A stretch of 12,937 nucleotides of DNA, taken from the NCBI GenBank assembly GCA_026193295.1, contig JAPHSB010000124.1, positions 1 to 12,937 of the forward strand, written 5' to 3'. The notes below the pieces were generated by a model that was given only the letters and a program-made list of their open reading frames with translations, had not been told where the DNA came from and did no database searches. Source of the DNA: Lysobacterales bacterium (lineage in GTDB: Bacteria > Pseudomonadota > Gammaproteobacteria > Xanthomonadales > SZUA-36). A program made the translations under genes and the position numbers. Of the stretch, positions 6,806 through 12,937 are shown in pieces (the stretch's first letter is position 1; the number at the start of each line of letters is the position of its first letter).

Positions 6806-7564
6806 CTATCTGTTCCTGGACGATACCCAGAAATACCGGCCCGCCACCAGCAACATGCCCAGTATGGCCAAAACAGCGCCATAGAAGGACAGGGTTGGAA
6901 CGGCAGTAGACGGCGACGTCGGGGGCGTCGGCGCAGCGCCCAAGGCGGTTACCGAAACCTGGTCGATGCCGGACTCCGTTCTTGACTGATCAGTGACACC
7001 GTCTACTCCGGTGAACGTGAACGTCAGGCTCGTCGCATTGGCGGTGAATACCAGGGACTGCGCCGTCCATTGTGCAAAATAACCCCCCACCGCGTTTCCG
7101 GAAAAATTGGTACTGGCCGGGGTGCCGCCCGTGATACTGACGTTGACGATGCTCTCTTCAAAGCCGGCGTCAGCGTGTACCTCGGGTGCGTGCTGGAAGT
7201 CCAAGCGGTATTGTTGGCCGATCACAAATCCAGATACCGTTTGCGAAATACTCCCTACTGGCGGTGAATTTCGGCAGTCCTTGGCACACAGTTCTATGAA
7301 CTGGTTGCCGAACAGAGTGTGTTCCTGGGTTGTATTCCCATCATTGTGAACACCATAAGGCCAAGATCCGTCTCCGCTGAGCGTTGTAACCCAGCCGGTT
7401 GGAGATGCGCCCGCGTTCGATCCTGGCGCCCAGTTATCGGCTTCAAAACCGCCGTTGACGAACGACTGCGCGTGCGCAGTAGTGGCCGCCAGACCCAACG
7501 CGCAGGCGGCAACCGAAAGGCACGAAGTAACTGCACTCCTGGAATAAATCCGAAATATTTTCAT
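6806..7564 (-). CDS. Exported DUF642-like protein with IPTL-CTERM-like tail
   Basis: This 252-residue protein is likely a surface or extracellular protein. Residues 1-32 are a long signal peptide ending in AHA. The body has the marks of a DUF642/galactose-binding-like beta-sandwich: FVNGGFE at 35-41, a GW at 57-58, GNQFIEL at 86-92, and ISQTVSGFVIGQQYRLDF. One Cys pair (C93, C97) may form a disulfide. A Pro/Thr/Ser linker (about 211-221) leads to the tail VPTLSFYG at 222-229, a hydrophobic helix, and a basic end SSRNR. That three-part tail is the IPTL-CTERM plan (motif IPTLxxWG, processed by exosortase H), with Val for Ile and Tyr for Trp. No exosortase gene is in the window. The ATG at 7562-7564 has GAGGG about 10 bases upstream. 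The ligand is unknown. Confidence 0.8.
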   Translation of the reverse strand: MKIFRIYSRSAVTSCLSVAACALGLAATTAHAQSFVNGGFEADNWAPGSNAGASPTGWVTTLSGDGSWPYGVHNDGNTTQEHTLFGNQFIELCAKDCRNSPPVGSISQTVSGFVIGQQYRLDFQHAPEVHADAGFEESIVNVSITGGTPASTNFSGNAVGGYFAQWTAQSLVFTANATSLTFTFTGVDGVTDQSRTESGIDQVSVTALGAAPTPPTSPSTAVPTLSFYGAVLAILGMLLVAGRYFWVSSRNR

Positions 7565-7681
7565 GGTTGGTAACCCTCAGTTGGATCCACCCCCCAAGTT
7601 GAGCCTAGTCCACTTCTTTTTGCTTGTCTAACGGGCCATGGGTGGGGTGCAGTGGCTGGCCACCATGCGGCCAAAGGCCGC

Positions 7682-7819
7682 TCACGCTTCGCACGGCCCG
7701 CGGGGAGAGAGGCCGACCAGCGCCACCACCAGCACCTGGCCGATCCAGCCGGGCGGCTCCAGCAGGCCGCGCAAAGTACCGCGAAGCGACCGTGCAACAG
7801 ACAATGCATGTATTTCGGG
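7682..7819 (-). pseudogene. Possible gene remnant, 46 codons, no ATG
   Basis: Between a TGA at 7820-7822 and one at 7682-7684, the minus strand has an open frame with strongly GC-ending codons. It reads ...ARSLRGTLRGLLEPPGW, then a hydrophobic IGQVLVVALVGL, then SPRGPCEA. It has a TTG but no ATG, and no good ribosome-binding site. It looks like the end of a membrane protein rather than random spacer, but I do not recognise the family. Confidence 0.25.
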
Positions 7820-7840
7820 TCAGGGCAAAAACCTCTCCTA

Positions 7841-7846
7841 TATACT
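7841..7846 (+). promoter_or_regulatory. Candidate -10 box (TATACT) of the MBL gene
   Basis: TATACT lies in CCTATATACTGACC, 58 bases before the chosen start at 7905. A clear -35 box is not seen. The site supports a start at 7905 rather than at 7638, because transcription from it would begin inside the longer frame. Confidence 0.35.
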
Positions 7847-7890
7847 GACCGGCAACCGGGCTTCACGACATGCACCGAACAACTTCCACC

Positions 7891-7896
7891 GGAGGA
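7891..7896 (+). promoter_or_regulatory. Ribosome-binding site deciding the MBL start
   Basis: GGAGGA is eight bases before the ATG at 7905. It selects this start over the upstream in-frame start at 7638, which would add 89 residues of low-complexity sequence ahead of the signal peptide. Confidence 0.8.
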
Positions 7897-7904
7897 ACCA
7901 ATCA

Positions 7905-8843
7905 ATGCCTGCCATGTTGAAACTGCTGTGCCTTGCCCTGCTGGCGCCCCTGCTTGCTGCCAGCGCCGAAGCAAGGGCCGCCTCCTGTTCGACTGCAGAT
8001 GCGCTGGCAGTGCAGGTGCTTGGTTCGGGCGGGCCGATCGCGGACGATGGGCGCTCTTCAGCTGCCTACCTGGTTTGGATCGATGGTGCTTCGCGCATCC
8101 TGGTCGATGCCGGGGGCGGCGCCTTCCTGCGCTTCGGTGAGGCCGGCGCGCGCTTCGCCGACCTGGACTTCATTGGCCTGAGCCACTTCCACACCGATCA
8201 CTCGGCGGACCTGCCGGCGCTGCTGAAATCCGGCTTCTTCTCAAAACGGAAGCGTTCGCTGCCCATTGCGGGGCCCAGCGGCGCGGGGCCTTTCCCCGGA
8301 TTGCAGGGCTTCCTCGCGGCCGTGCTGGACGGTGAGCGCGGCGCCTATGCCTATCTGTCGGGTTACCTGGATGGCAGCGGCGGTCTGGCCAAGCTCGAGC
8401 AGATCGAAGTGCCGGTCGCATCCAACGGCCCGATCGCATTGATGGCCGCATCGAACCAACGGTTCGGGGTGGAGGCCTTGCCCGTGCCGCACGGCCCGGT
8501 GCCGGCGCTTGCGTTCCGCCTGCGGTTGGGCGAGGCGACCGTCGTCTTCGCCAGCGACCAGAACGGCAGCAACCCGGCTTTCGTCGATTTCGCCCGCGAT
8601 GCCGACCTGCTGGTCATGCACATGCCGATCCCACAGGATGCGGACGCGGTGGCCAGGAACCTGCACGCCACGCCGGAGACCATCGGTACCATCGCGCAGG
8701 CGGCCGGCGCGAAAACGCTGCTGCTGAGTCACTTCATGGCACGCAGCCTGGCCAACCTGGACGAGAACGTCGGCATCGTCCAATCAAACTACAGCGGCCG
8801 CGTCATCGTCGCCGAGGACCTGGCCTGCGTGGCGGTGCAGTAA
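7905..8843 (+). CDS. Exported metallo-beta-lactamase-fold hydrolase
   Basis: This 312-residue protein belongs to the RNase Z/arylsulfatase-like branch of the MBL superfamily. A signal peptide covers about residues 1-25 (MPAMLKLLCLALLAPLLAASAEARA), so it acts outside the cytoplasm and is not a tRNA-processing enzyme. The metal site looks complete: SHFHTDHSADLP supplies H94, H96, D98 and H99, with H196 in PVPHGPVPA, D218 in FASDQNG and H276 in LLLSHFMA. Two zinc ions are expected. The substrate cannot be read from the sequence; phosphodiester, sulfate ester or lactone hydrolysis are all known in this group. The frame is open back to 7638, but GGAGGA at 7891-7896 sits eight bases before the ATG at 7905, and the signal peptide begins there. 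The next gene (katG) starts 145 bases downstream with its own leader. Confidence 0.88.
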   Translation: MPAMLKLLCLALLAPLLAASAEARAASCSTADALAVQVLGSGGPIADDGRSSAAYLVWIDGASRILVDAGGGAFLRFGEAGARFADLDFIGLSHFHTDHSADLPALLKSGFFSKRKRSLPIAGPSGAGPFPGLQGFLAAVLDGERGAYAYLSGYLDGSGGLAKLEQIEVPVASNGPIALMAASNQRFGVEALPVPHGPVPALAFRLRLGEATVVFASDQNGSNPAFVDFARDADLLVMHMPIPQDADAVARNLHATPETIGTIAQAAGAKTLLLSHFMARSLANLDENVGIVQSNYSGRVIVAEDLACVAVQ

Positions 8844-8906
8844 TGGCCCTTTTCCGGACTTTATCGCCCACTGGAGATCTGGCGAAAACAGAAAACACCA
8901 GGCTCT

Positions 8907-8956
8907 CAATAGAGAATAACAATTAGAAAGACATTATCTATTGTTATAGACTATTA
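8907..8956 (+). promoter_or_regulatory. AT-rich katG leader with inverted repeats
   Basis: This stretch is far more AT-rich than its surroundings and lies 33-82 bases before the katG start. It carries overlapping inverted repeats: CAATAG (8907-8912) with CTATTG (8938-8943), ATAACAAT (8916-8923) with ATTGTTAT (8940-8947), CTAT-N4-ATAG at 8938-8949, and ATAG-A-CTAT at 8946-8954. This is likely the promoter with an operator. The ATAG/CTAT half-sites recall OxyR and the AT-rich repeats recall Fur/PerR boxes, but the spacing fits neither well. Confidence 0.45.
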
Positions 8957-8988
8957 AAGTACTCACCCCCCCAATTATGGAGCGAACG

Positions 8989-11145
8989 ATGTCGAATCAA
9001 GGCAAATGCCCGGTCATGCACGGCGCCCAAACCACCGTCAGCAAGTCCAACATGGACTGGTGGCCCAATGCACTCAACCTGGACATACTTCACCAACACG
9101 ACACCAAGCCCAACCCGATGGGCGAGGACTTCAACTATCGCGAAGAACTGAAAAAGCTGGATGTCGATGCGCTGAAAAGCGATCTGCGGGCACTGATGAC
9201 CGACAGCCAGGACTGGTGGCCGGCCGACTGGGGCCACTACGGTGGGCTGATGATCCGCATGGCCTGGCACGCCGCGGGCTCCTACCGGGTGGCCGATGGC
9301 CGCGGCGGCGCCGGCACCGGTAACCAGCGGTTTGCCCCCCTCAACTCATGGCCCGACAACACCAACCTCGACAAGGCCCGTCGCCTGCTGTGGCCCATCA
9401 AGAAGAAATACGGCAAAAAGCTCAGCTGGGCCGACTTGATCGTCCTGGCCGGCAACGTCGCCTACGAGTCGATGGGCTTGAAAACCTTCGGCTTCGGCTT
9501 CGGCCGCGAGGATATCTGGCACCCCGAAATAGACATCGACTGGGGCCCCGAGACCGAATGGCTCGCGACCAGCGACAACCCGAATAGCCGCTACTCTGGC
9601 GAGCGCGACCTGGAAAACCCCCTGGCGGCCGTGATGATGGGCCTGATCTACGTCAACCCCGAAGGCGTTGACGGCAAGCCCGATCCGCTGAAAACCGCCC
9701 GGGACGTGCGCGAGACGTTTGCGCGCATGGCCATGAACGATGAAGAGACCGTGGCGCTGACCGCTGGCGGACACACCGTGGGCAAGTGCCACGGCAACGG
9801 CGACGCCGCGCTGCTCGGACCGGCTCCGGAGGGCGCGGATGTCGACGAGCAGGGCCTTGGCTGGAACAACAAGACCACCCGTGGCGTCGGCCGCGACGCC
9901 GTCACCAGCGGTCTCGAAGGTGCCTGGACCACCCACCCTACCCAGTGGGACAACGGCTACTTCCATCTCCTGCTCAAGCACGAATGGGAAAGCAGGAAGA
10001 GCCCGGCCGGCGCCTGGCAGTGGGAACCCGTCGACATGAAGGAAGAAGACAAACCGGTCGATGTGGAGGATCCCTCGATCCGCCACAACCCCATCATGAC
10101 CGACGCCGACATGGCCATGAAAATGGACCCCGAGTACCGCAAAATCGCCGAGCGTTTCTACAAGGACCCCTCTTACTTCTCGGAGACCTTCGCCCGTGCC
10201 TGGTTCAAGCTGACCCACCGTGACATGGGCCCCAGATCACGCTATTTCGGCCCCGAGGTGCCCCAGAAGGATCTGCTCTGGCAGGATCCCGTTCCGGCCG
10301 GCAACAGCAACTATGACGTGGCTGCCGTGAAGGCCAGCATCGCCGCCAGCGACCTCACGATCAGCGAGATGGTATGCACTGCCTGGGACAGCGCCCGTAC
10401 CTTCCGCGGCTCCGACATGCGCGGCGGCGCCAACGGCGCCCGTATCCGCCTGGCGCCCCAGAAAGACTGGGCGGGCAACGAGCCCGAACGGCTGGCCAGT
10501 GTGCTTGGCGTGCTGGAGGGTATCGCCGCGGAATCCGGCGCCAGCGTGGCGGACGTGATCGTGCTCGCCGGAAACGTGGGTATCGAGCAAGCCGCCAGGG
10601 CTGCCGGCCACCCAGTCACGGTGCCTTTCGCGCCCGGTCGTGGCGACGCCACCGCCGAGCAGACCGACGCCGACAGCTTCCAGTACCTCGAGCCGGTCCA
10701 CGATGGCTTCCGCAACTGGCTGAAGAAAGACTACGCCGTCAGCGCTGAAGAGCTCATGCTCGACCGCGCCCAACTGCTGGGCCTGACCGCTCACGAGATG
10801 ACGGTGCTGGTCGGCGGCATGCGCGTGCTGGGTACCAACCACGGCGGCACCGCGCACGGCGTCTTTACCGACCGTGCAGGCGCCCTGACCAATGACTTCT
10901 TCGTCAACCTGACCGACATGGCCTACGCCTGGAAGCCGGCGGGCGACAACCGGTACGAAATCCAGGAGCGCAAGACGGGTAAGACGAAATGGACAGCGAC
11001 CCGCGTCGACCTGGTTTTCGGCTCGAACTCGATTCTGCGCGCCTACGCCGAGGTCTATGCCCAGGACGACAGCGAAGAGAAGTTCGTCAATGACTTCGTC
11101 GCAGCGTGGGCGAAGGTCATGAACGCAGACCGCTTCGATCTGTAG
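8989..11145 (+). CDS. katG: Catalase-peroxidase KatG
   Basis: This 718-residue haem enzyme breaks down hydrogen peroxide as a catalase and also acts as a peroxidase in the cytoplasm; no signal peptide is present. The distal site is in IRMAWHAAGSYR, with R90, W93 and H94. The cross-linked Trp-Tyr-Met adduct needed for catalase activity is complete: W93, Y221 in GLIYVNPEG and M247 in ARMAMNDEE. The proximal haem ligand is H262 in AGGHTVGKCHG. The second, haem-free domain follows to the C-terminus (AWDSARTFRGSDMRGGANGARIRL, then LVGGMRVLG), and the length is normal. The start is placed at 8989 (MSNQGKCPVMHG, the family N-terminus) with GGAG at 8979-8982, rather than at the in-frame ATG at 8977. 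The gene is single, with a stress-type leader upstream, and converges on the TPR gene downstream. Confidence 0.97.
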   Translation: MSNQGKCPVMHGAQTTVSKSNMDWWPNALNLDILHQHDTKPNPMGEDFNYREELKKLDVDALKSDLRALMTDSQDWWPADWGHYGGLMIRMAWHAAGSYRVADGRGGAGTGNQRFAPLNSWPDNTNLDKARRLLWPIKKKYGKKLSWADLIVLAGNVAYESMGLKTFGFGFGREDIWHPEIDIDWGPETEWLATSDNPNSRYSGERDLENPLAAVMMGLIYVNPEGVDGKPDPLKTARDVRETFARMAMNDEETVALTAGGHTVGKCHGNGDAALLGPAPEGADVDEQGLGWNNKTTRGVGRDAVTSGLEGAWTTHPTQWDNGYFHLLLKHEWESRKSPAGAWQWEPVDMKEEDKPVDVEDPSIRHNPIMTDADMAMKMDPEYRKIAERFYKDPSYFSETFARAWFKLTHRDMGPRSRYFGPEVPQKDLLWQDPVPAGNSNYDVAAVKASIAASDLTISEMVCTAWDSARTFRGSDMRGGANGARIRLAPQKDWAGNEPERLASVLGVLEGIAAESGASVADVIVLAGNVGIEQAARAAGHPVTVPFAPGRGDATAEQTDADSFQYLEPVHDGFRNWLKKDYAVSAEELMLDRAQLLGLTAHEMTVLVGGMRVLGTNHGGTAHGVFTDRAGALTNDFFVNLTDMAYAWKPAGDNRYEIQERKTGKTKWTATRVDLVFGSNSILRAYAEVYAQDDSEEKFVNDFVAAWAKVMNADRFDL

Positions 11146-11365
11146 AGCCGGGGCCTGCACAGCGTTGGATGGGGTCGGGCCAGCCTATCTGGTTGATACA
11201 CGGATCCTTTCACAAATATGTGGCCAGGCTATAGCGCTTAGAGCGCTGTTTATGGGCCATAAATGGCACTTCTAAGTGAGGCCTGGCAGATGACCAAGTC
11301 CCTAAGTGGATGATTTGGTAGCCGAAATGGGCCGGATGCGCACGGCTCGCTCCCCCGAACGCCGC
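11146..11365. other. Convergent spacer rich in palindromes
   Basis: This 220-bp gap lies between the ends of katG (+) and the TPR gene (-). It holds no gene. The 11223-11287 segment is a nested set of inverted repeats (listed separately), and CCAAGTC (11294-11300) pairs with GATTTGG (11312-11318) at six of seven bases, plus one G-T pair. No T-tract terminator is visible on either strand. Confidence 0.65.
11223..11287. repeat. 65-nt cloverleaf-like nested palindromes
   Basis: Outer arms GCCAGGC (11223-11229) and GCCTGGC (11281-11287) pair perfectly and enclose three hairpins in a row. These are AGCGCT-TAG-AGCGCT (11233-11247), TTTATGG-G-CCATAAA (11249-11263) and CACTT-CT-AAGTG (11267-11278). 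All arms are perfect. The fold would be a four-way junction. It lacks a T-loop (TTCGA) and a proper anticodon arm, so it is not a normal tRNA gene. Candidates are a folded transposition or recombination site, a REP-like unit, or a bidirectional transcription end. Confidence 0.75.
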
Positions 11366-12937
11366 TTACTCGCCCGCATTCAGCAGCGCTTCGGCCAGCC
11401 CAATATGCCGCTGCATCCCGATCGCGGCATAGGCCTCCTGCGCAGCCCCGGCCAGCGCCGTGGCCTCCGCGCGATCGCCGGGGCCGTCGCGCCACAGCCG
11501 TGCCTGTGCCTGCCAGCGCAGCAGTTCCGCCGCATCGAGTCGATCGCCGATGGACTCGGCGCGCGCGGTGGCGGCGTCGAAGTGTCGCTCGGCCCGCTCC
11601 CAGTGGCCGCCGGCCGCGGCTGCGATGGCCGCGTGCTTCTCGGCCAGTCCAAGGTCCCACACGATGTGCGTGCCGGCGCGGTCCAGTTGCACGGCGCAAT
11701 CATAAAGCGCGGCGCAGCGCTCGCGCAGTCCGAGTATCGCGGCCGCCTGCAGCGTTGCCATGCCCGCGTGCCAGGCGCCAATCTGGTTTTCCTGTCCTGC
11801 AATGCAGACCCGCGGTTGCAGTTCGTCCATCCGGGCGGGCGCCTCCGGATCGCCGGTTTGCGCCAGCAGCAGCAGGCGCACCGCCGCCTCCATGCCGGCC
11901 ATCGTGCCCTCGATCGGCTGGGTGATACTCTCATCGGCGATTTCACGCGCGCGCACCCAGTCGCCGGCATAGAAATAGCTCATGGCCTCCATGCCCAGCA
12001 CGGGTCCTTTCCAGGCGAAGTCGACGCCGCGTGCCCAGTCCGTCACGTGGGTAACGCGCGCGCAGCCCTCCTCGAAATCGCCGCGGTAGCACTGCACCAT
12101 GCCCCAGGCCAACTGTGCGTGCATCTCGGTTCCGAAGTCGCCGTGCTCGCGGGCCAGCCCCCAGGCTTCGGGGTGGTTCTTCGCGACGTCGTCGAAGCGC
12201 CCGTTGCACAGGTAGCCCAGGAACGAGGCGCCGAGCGTGGTGGACAGCTCGAACGGCGAGCCCAGGCGCCGCATCAGCGCGATGGCGCGGTCGGCGGTCT
12301 CGGCGTGCAGGCCGGCCTTGAACCAGTGTTCGCCCAGGTACTGCTTGCCGGTCAGGATGTAGCCGCCCAGCAGGCGCTCTTCGCCCAGTTGCTCGGCCAT
12401 CGCGATGGCCTGCTCGATGTAGGTTTCCCAGGTGGCGTACTCGGTCCGCTCGCCGGCGCACATGGCGAACGCAGCCAGCAGCTGGCAGCGGGCCACGCTG
12501 GGTTCCTCGCCGACCGCTGCCAGTCCGCGGTGGCAGAGCGCTTCGGCCTCGGCCATGCGGTTGGCCCATGCATGCCAGTAGGCAAGGTCCCAGCAGATGC
12601 GCGCCACGATCTCGCCGTCGCCCAGCCGCTCGAACACCGGCAGGGCCTCCAGCCAGTCGCGGGCCGCGTCGTCCCAGCGGTTGAGCGCCCGCCAGGCCAC
12701 GCCGCGATGGTAAAGCATGTGGGCTCGGTCCTCGTCCGCCAGGCCGTCGTCGAGCCCGAGCGCGCGGTCGTAAGCCTCCAGCGCTTCGTCGGCGGCGGCC
12801 GCGGCGAAGGCCGCGCGCCCGGCCTCGAACAGGAAGCGGCGGCTGCGCCCGGGGTCGGCCAGCGGGCCGGCGTCGTACAGGTGCCGCGCGATGTCCGCGG
12901 TGTAGCGATTGCCGTCGCCGCGCACGGCCTCCATGGC
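11366..12937 (-). CDS. TPR-rich C-terminal part of a large protein, cut at right edge
   Basis: The minus-strand frame is open to the window edge, so at least 523 residues are visible and the true N-terminus lies outside; the ATG at 12932-12934 is probably internal. The visible part is entirely alpha-helical repeats, with A-x-x-x-Y/F-x-x-A-L patterns such as DEALEAYDRALGLD and WDDAARDWLEALPVFERLGD. The first stretch, ARHLYDAGPLADPGRSRRFLFEAG, resembles the junction between the STAND-type ATPase and the TPR tail in proteins that begin with an adenylate/guanylate cyclase or a LuxR/BTAD domain. The likely identity is therefore a signalling ATPase-TPR protein, but the deciding domains are not in view. 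It is very GC-rich with strong GC at third positions and ends at a TAA (11366-11368). Confidence 0.7.
   Translation of the reverse strand, partial: AMEAVRGDGNRYTADIARHLYDAGPLADPGRSRRFLFEAGRAAFAAAAADEALEAYDRALGLDDGLADEDRAHMLYHRGVAWRALNRWDDAARDWLEALPVFERLGDGEIVARICWDLAYWHAWANRMAEAEALCHRGLAAVGEEPSVARCQLLAAFAMCAGERTEYATWETYIEQAIAMAEQLGEERLLGGYILTGKQYLGEHWFKAGLHAETADRAIALMRRLGSPFELSTTLGASFLGYLCNGRFDDVAKNHPEAWGLAREHGDFGTEMHAQLAWGMVQCYRGDFEEGCARVTHVTDWARGVDFAWKGPVLGMEAMSYFYAGDWVRAREIADESITQPIEGTMAGMEAAVRLLLLAQTGDPEAPARMDELQPRVCIAGQENQIGAWHAGMATLQAAAILGLRERCAALYDCAVQLDRAGTHIVWDLGLAEKHAAIAAAAGGHWERAERHFDAATARAESIGDRLDAAELLRWQAQARLWRDGPGDRAEATALAGAAQEAYAAIGMQRHIGLAEALLNAGE

Larger units (their letters stand above)
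7565..7904. other. 340-bp divergent spacer
   Basis: This spacer separates the minus-strand DUF642-like gene from the plus-strand MBL hydrolase. The part near the MBL gene has a -10 candidate and a ribosome-binding site. The middle (about 7660-7800) is very GC-rich and has a coding-like minus-strand frame (listed separately). The plus-strand frame is open back to 7638, but that stretch looks non-coding (low-complexity Ser/Arg/Pro), with no signal peptide until residue 90. Confidence 0.5.

Noticed and set aside
7638..7904. Extended N-terminus of the MBL hydrolase from 7638
   Set aside because: The extra 89 residues are low-complexity. A good ribosome-binding site and a signal peptide start at 7905, and the promoter candidate lies inside the extension.
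8907..8956. Canonical OxyR or Fur box before katG
   Set aside because: ATAG/CTAT half-sites are present, but the N7 spacing is not kept in any register. No 19-bp Fur consensus is found, so only a generic operator is called.
8977..8988. KatG start at 8977
   Set aside because: The family N-terminus MSNQGKCPVMHG and the GGAG site at 8979-8982 favour 8989.
9346..10218. Long minus-strand open frames inside katG (9346-10218 and 10237-11160)
   Set aside because: They are antisense shadows of a GC-rich gene; the translations are low-complexity, have no domain, and lack ribosome-binding sites.
11223..11287. tRNA gene suggested by the cloverleaf shape
   Set aside because: There is no TTCGA-type T-loop, the middle arm has no 5-bp stem with a 7-base loop, the length is 65 nt, and there is no CCA or discriminator pattern.

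Overview
The window looks like ordinary chromosomal DNA of a GC-rich gammaproteobacterium. Three things point that way: a membrane FlgO-like/TPR protein with the N-terminus MSLFNELKRRNV, a protein with an IPTL-type C-terminal sorting tail, and REP-like repeats of the kind seen in Pseudomonas and Xanthomonadales. I would guess the Xanthomonadales/Wenzhouxiangella/Woeseia neighbourhood, but there is no marker gene here to prove it. I see no rRNA, tRNA, CRISPR array, integrase, transposase or phage gene.

Layout. 148-2364 (+) encodes a three-helix membrane protein with an FlgO-like domain and TPRs, read from a TTG start. 2365-2766 has no intact gene and may hold the decayed end of a formylglycine-generating-enzyme-like gene on the minus strand. 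2767-3039 (+) encodes a small exported acidic protein made of 9-residue repeats, followed by a strong terminator and a REP-like repeat. 3332-5467 (+) is a periplasmic prolyl oligopeptidase. 5616-6539 (+) is an exported tyrosine/lipid phosphatase with a C-x5-R loop. 6540-6805 lies between convergent genes and carries four stem-loops, one of them a 50-bp palindrome. 6806-7564 (-) is an exported DUF642-like protein with an IPTL-CTERM-like tail. 7565-7904 is a 340-bp divergent spacer with a promoter candidate and a coding-like remnant. 7905-8843 (+) is an exported metallo-beta-lactamase-fold hydrolase. 8989-11145 (+) is the catalase-peroxidase KatG, behind an AT-rich leader with inverted repeats. 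11146-11365 is a second convergent spacer, which folds on paper into a 65-nt cloverleaf-like structure. 11366 to the right edge (-) is the TPR-rich C-terminal part of a large protein cut by the window.

The genes do not form an obvious operon: gaps exceed 100 bp almost everywhere and most genes have their own ribosome-binding site. The shared theme is the cell envelope. Five of the eight genes carry signal peptides (repeat protein, prolyl oligopeptidase, phosphatase, DUF642-like protein, MBL hydrolase) and one more is a membrane protein. KatG is a stand-alone oxidative-stress gene. I did not find a convincing new multi-gene system. The least explained items are the small acidic repeat protein, the palindrome-rich convergent spacers (especially the cloverleaf-like one), and the two possible gene remnants.
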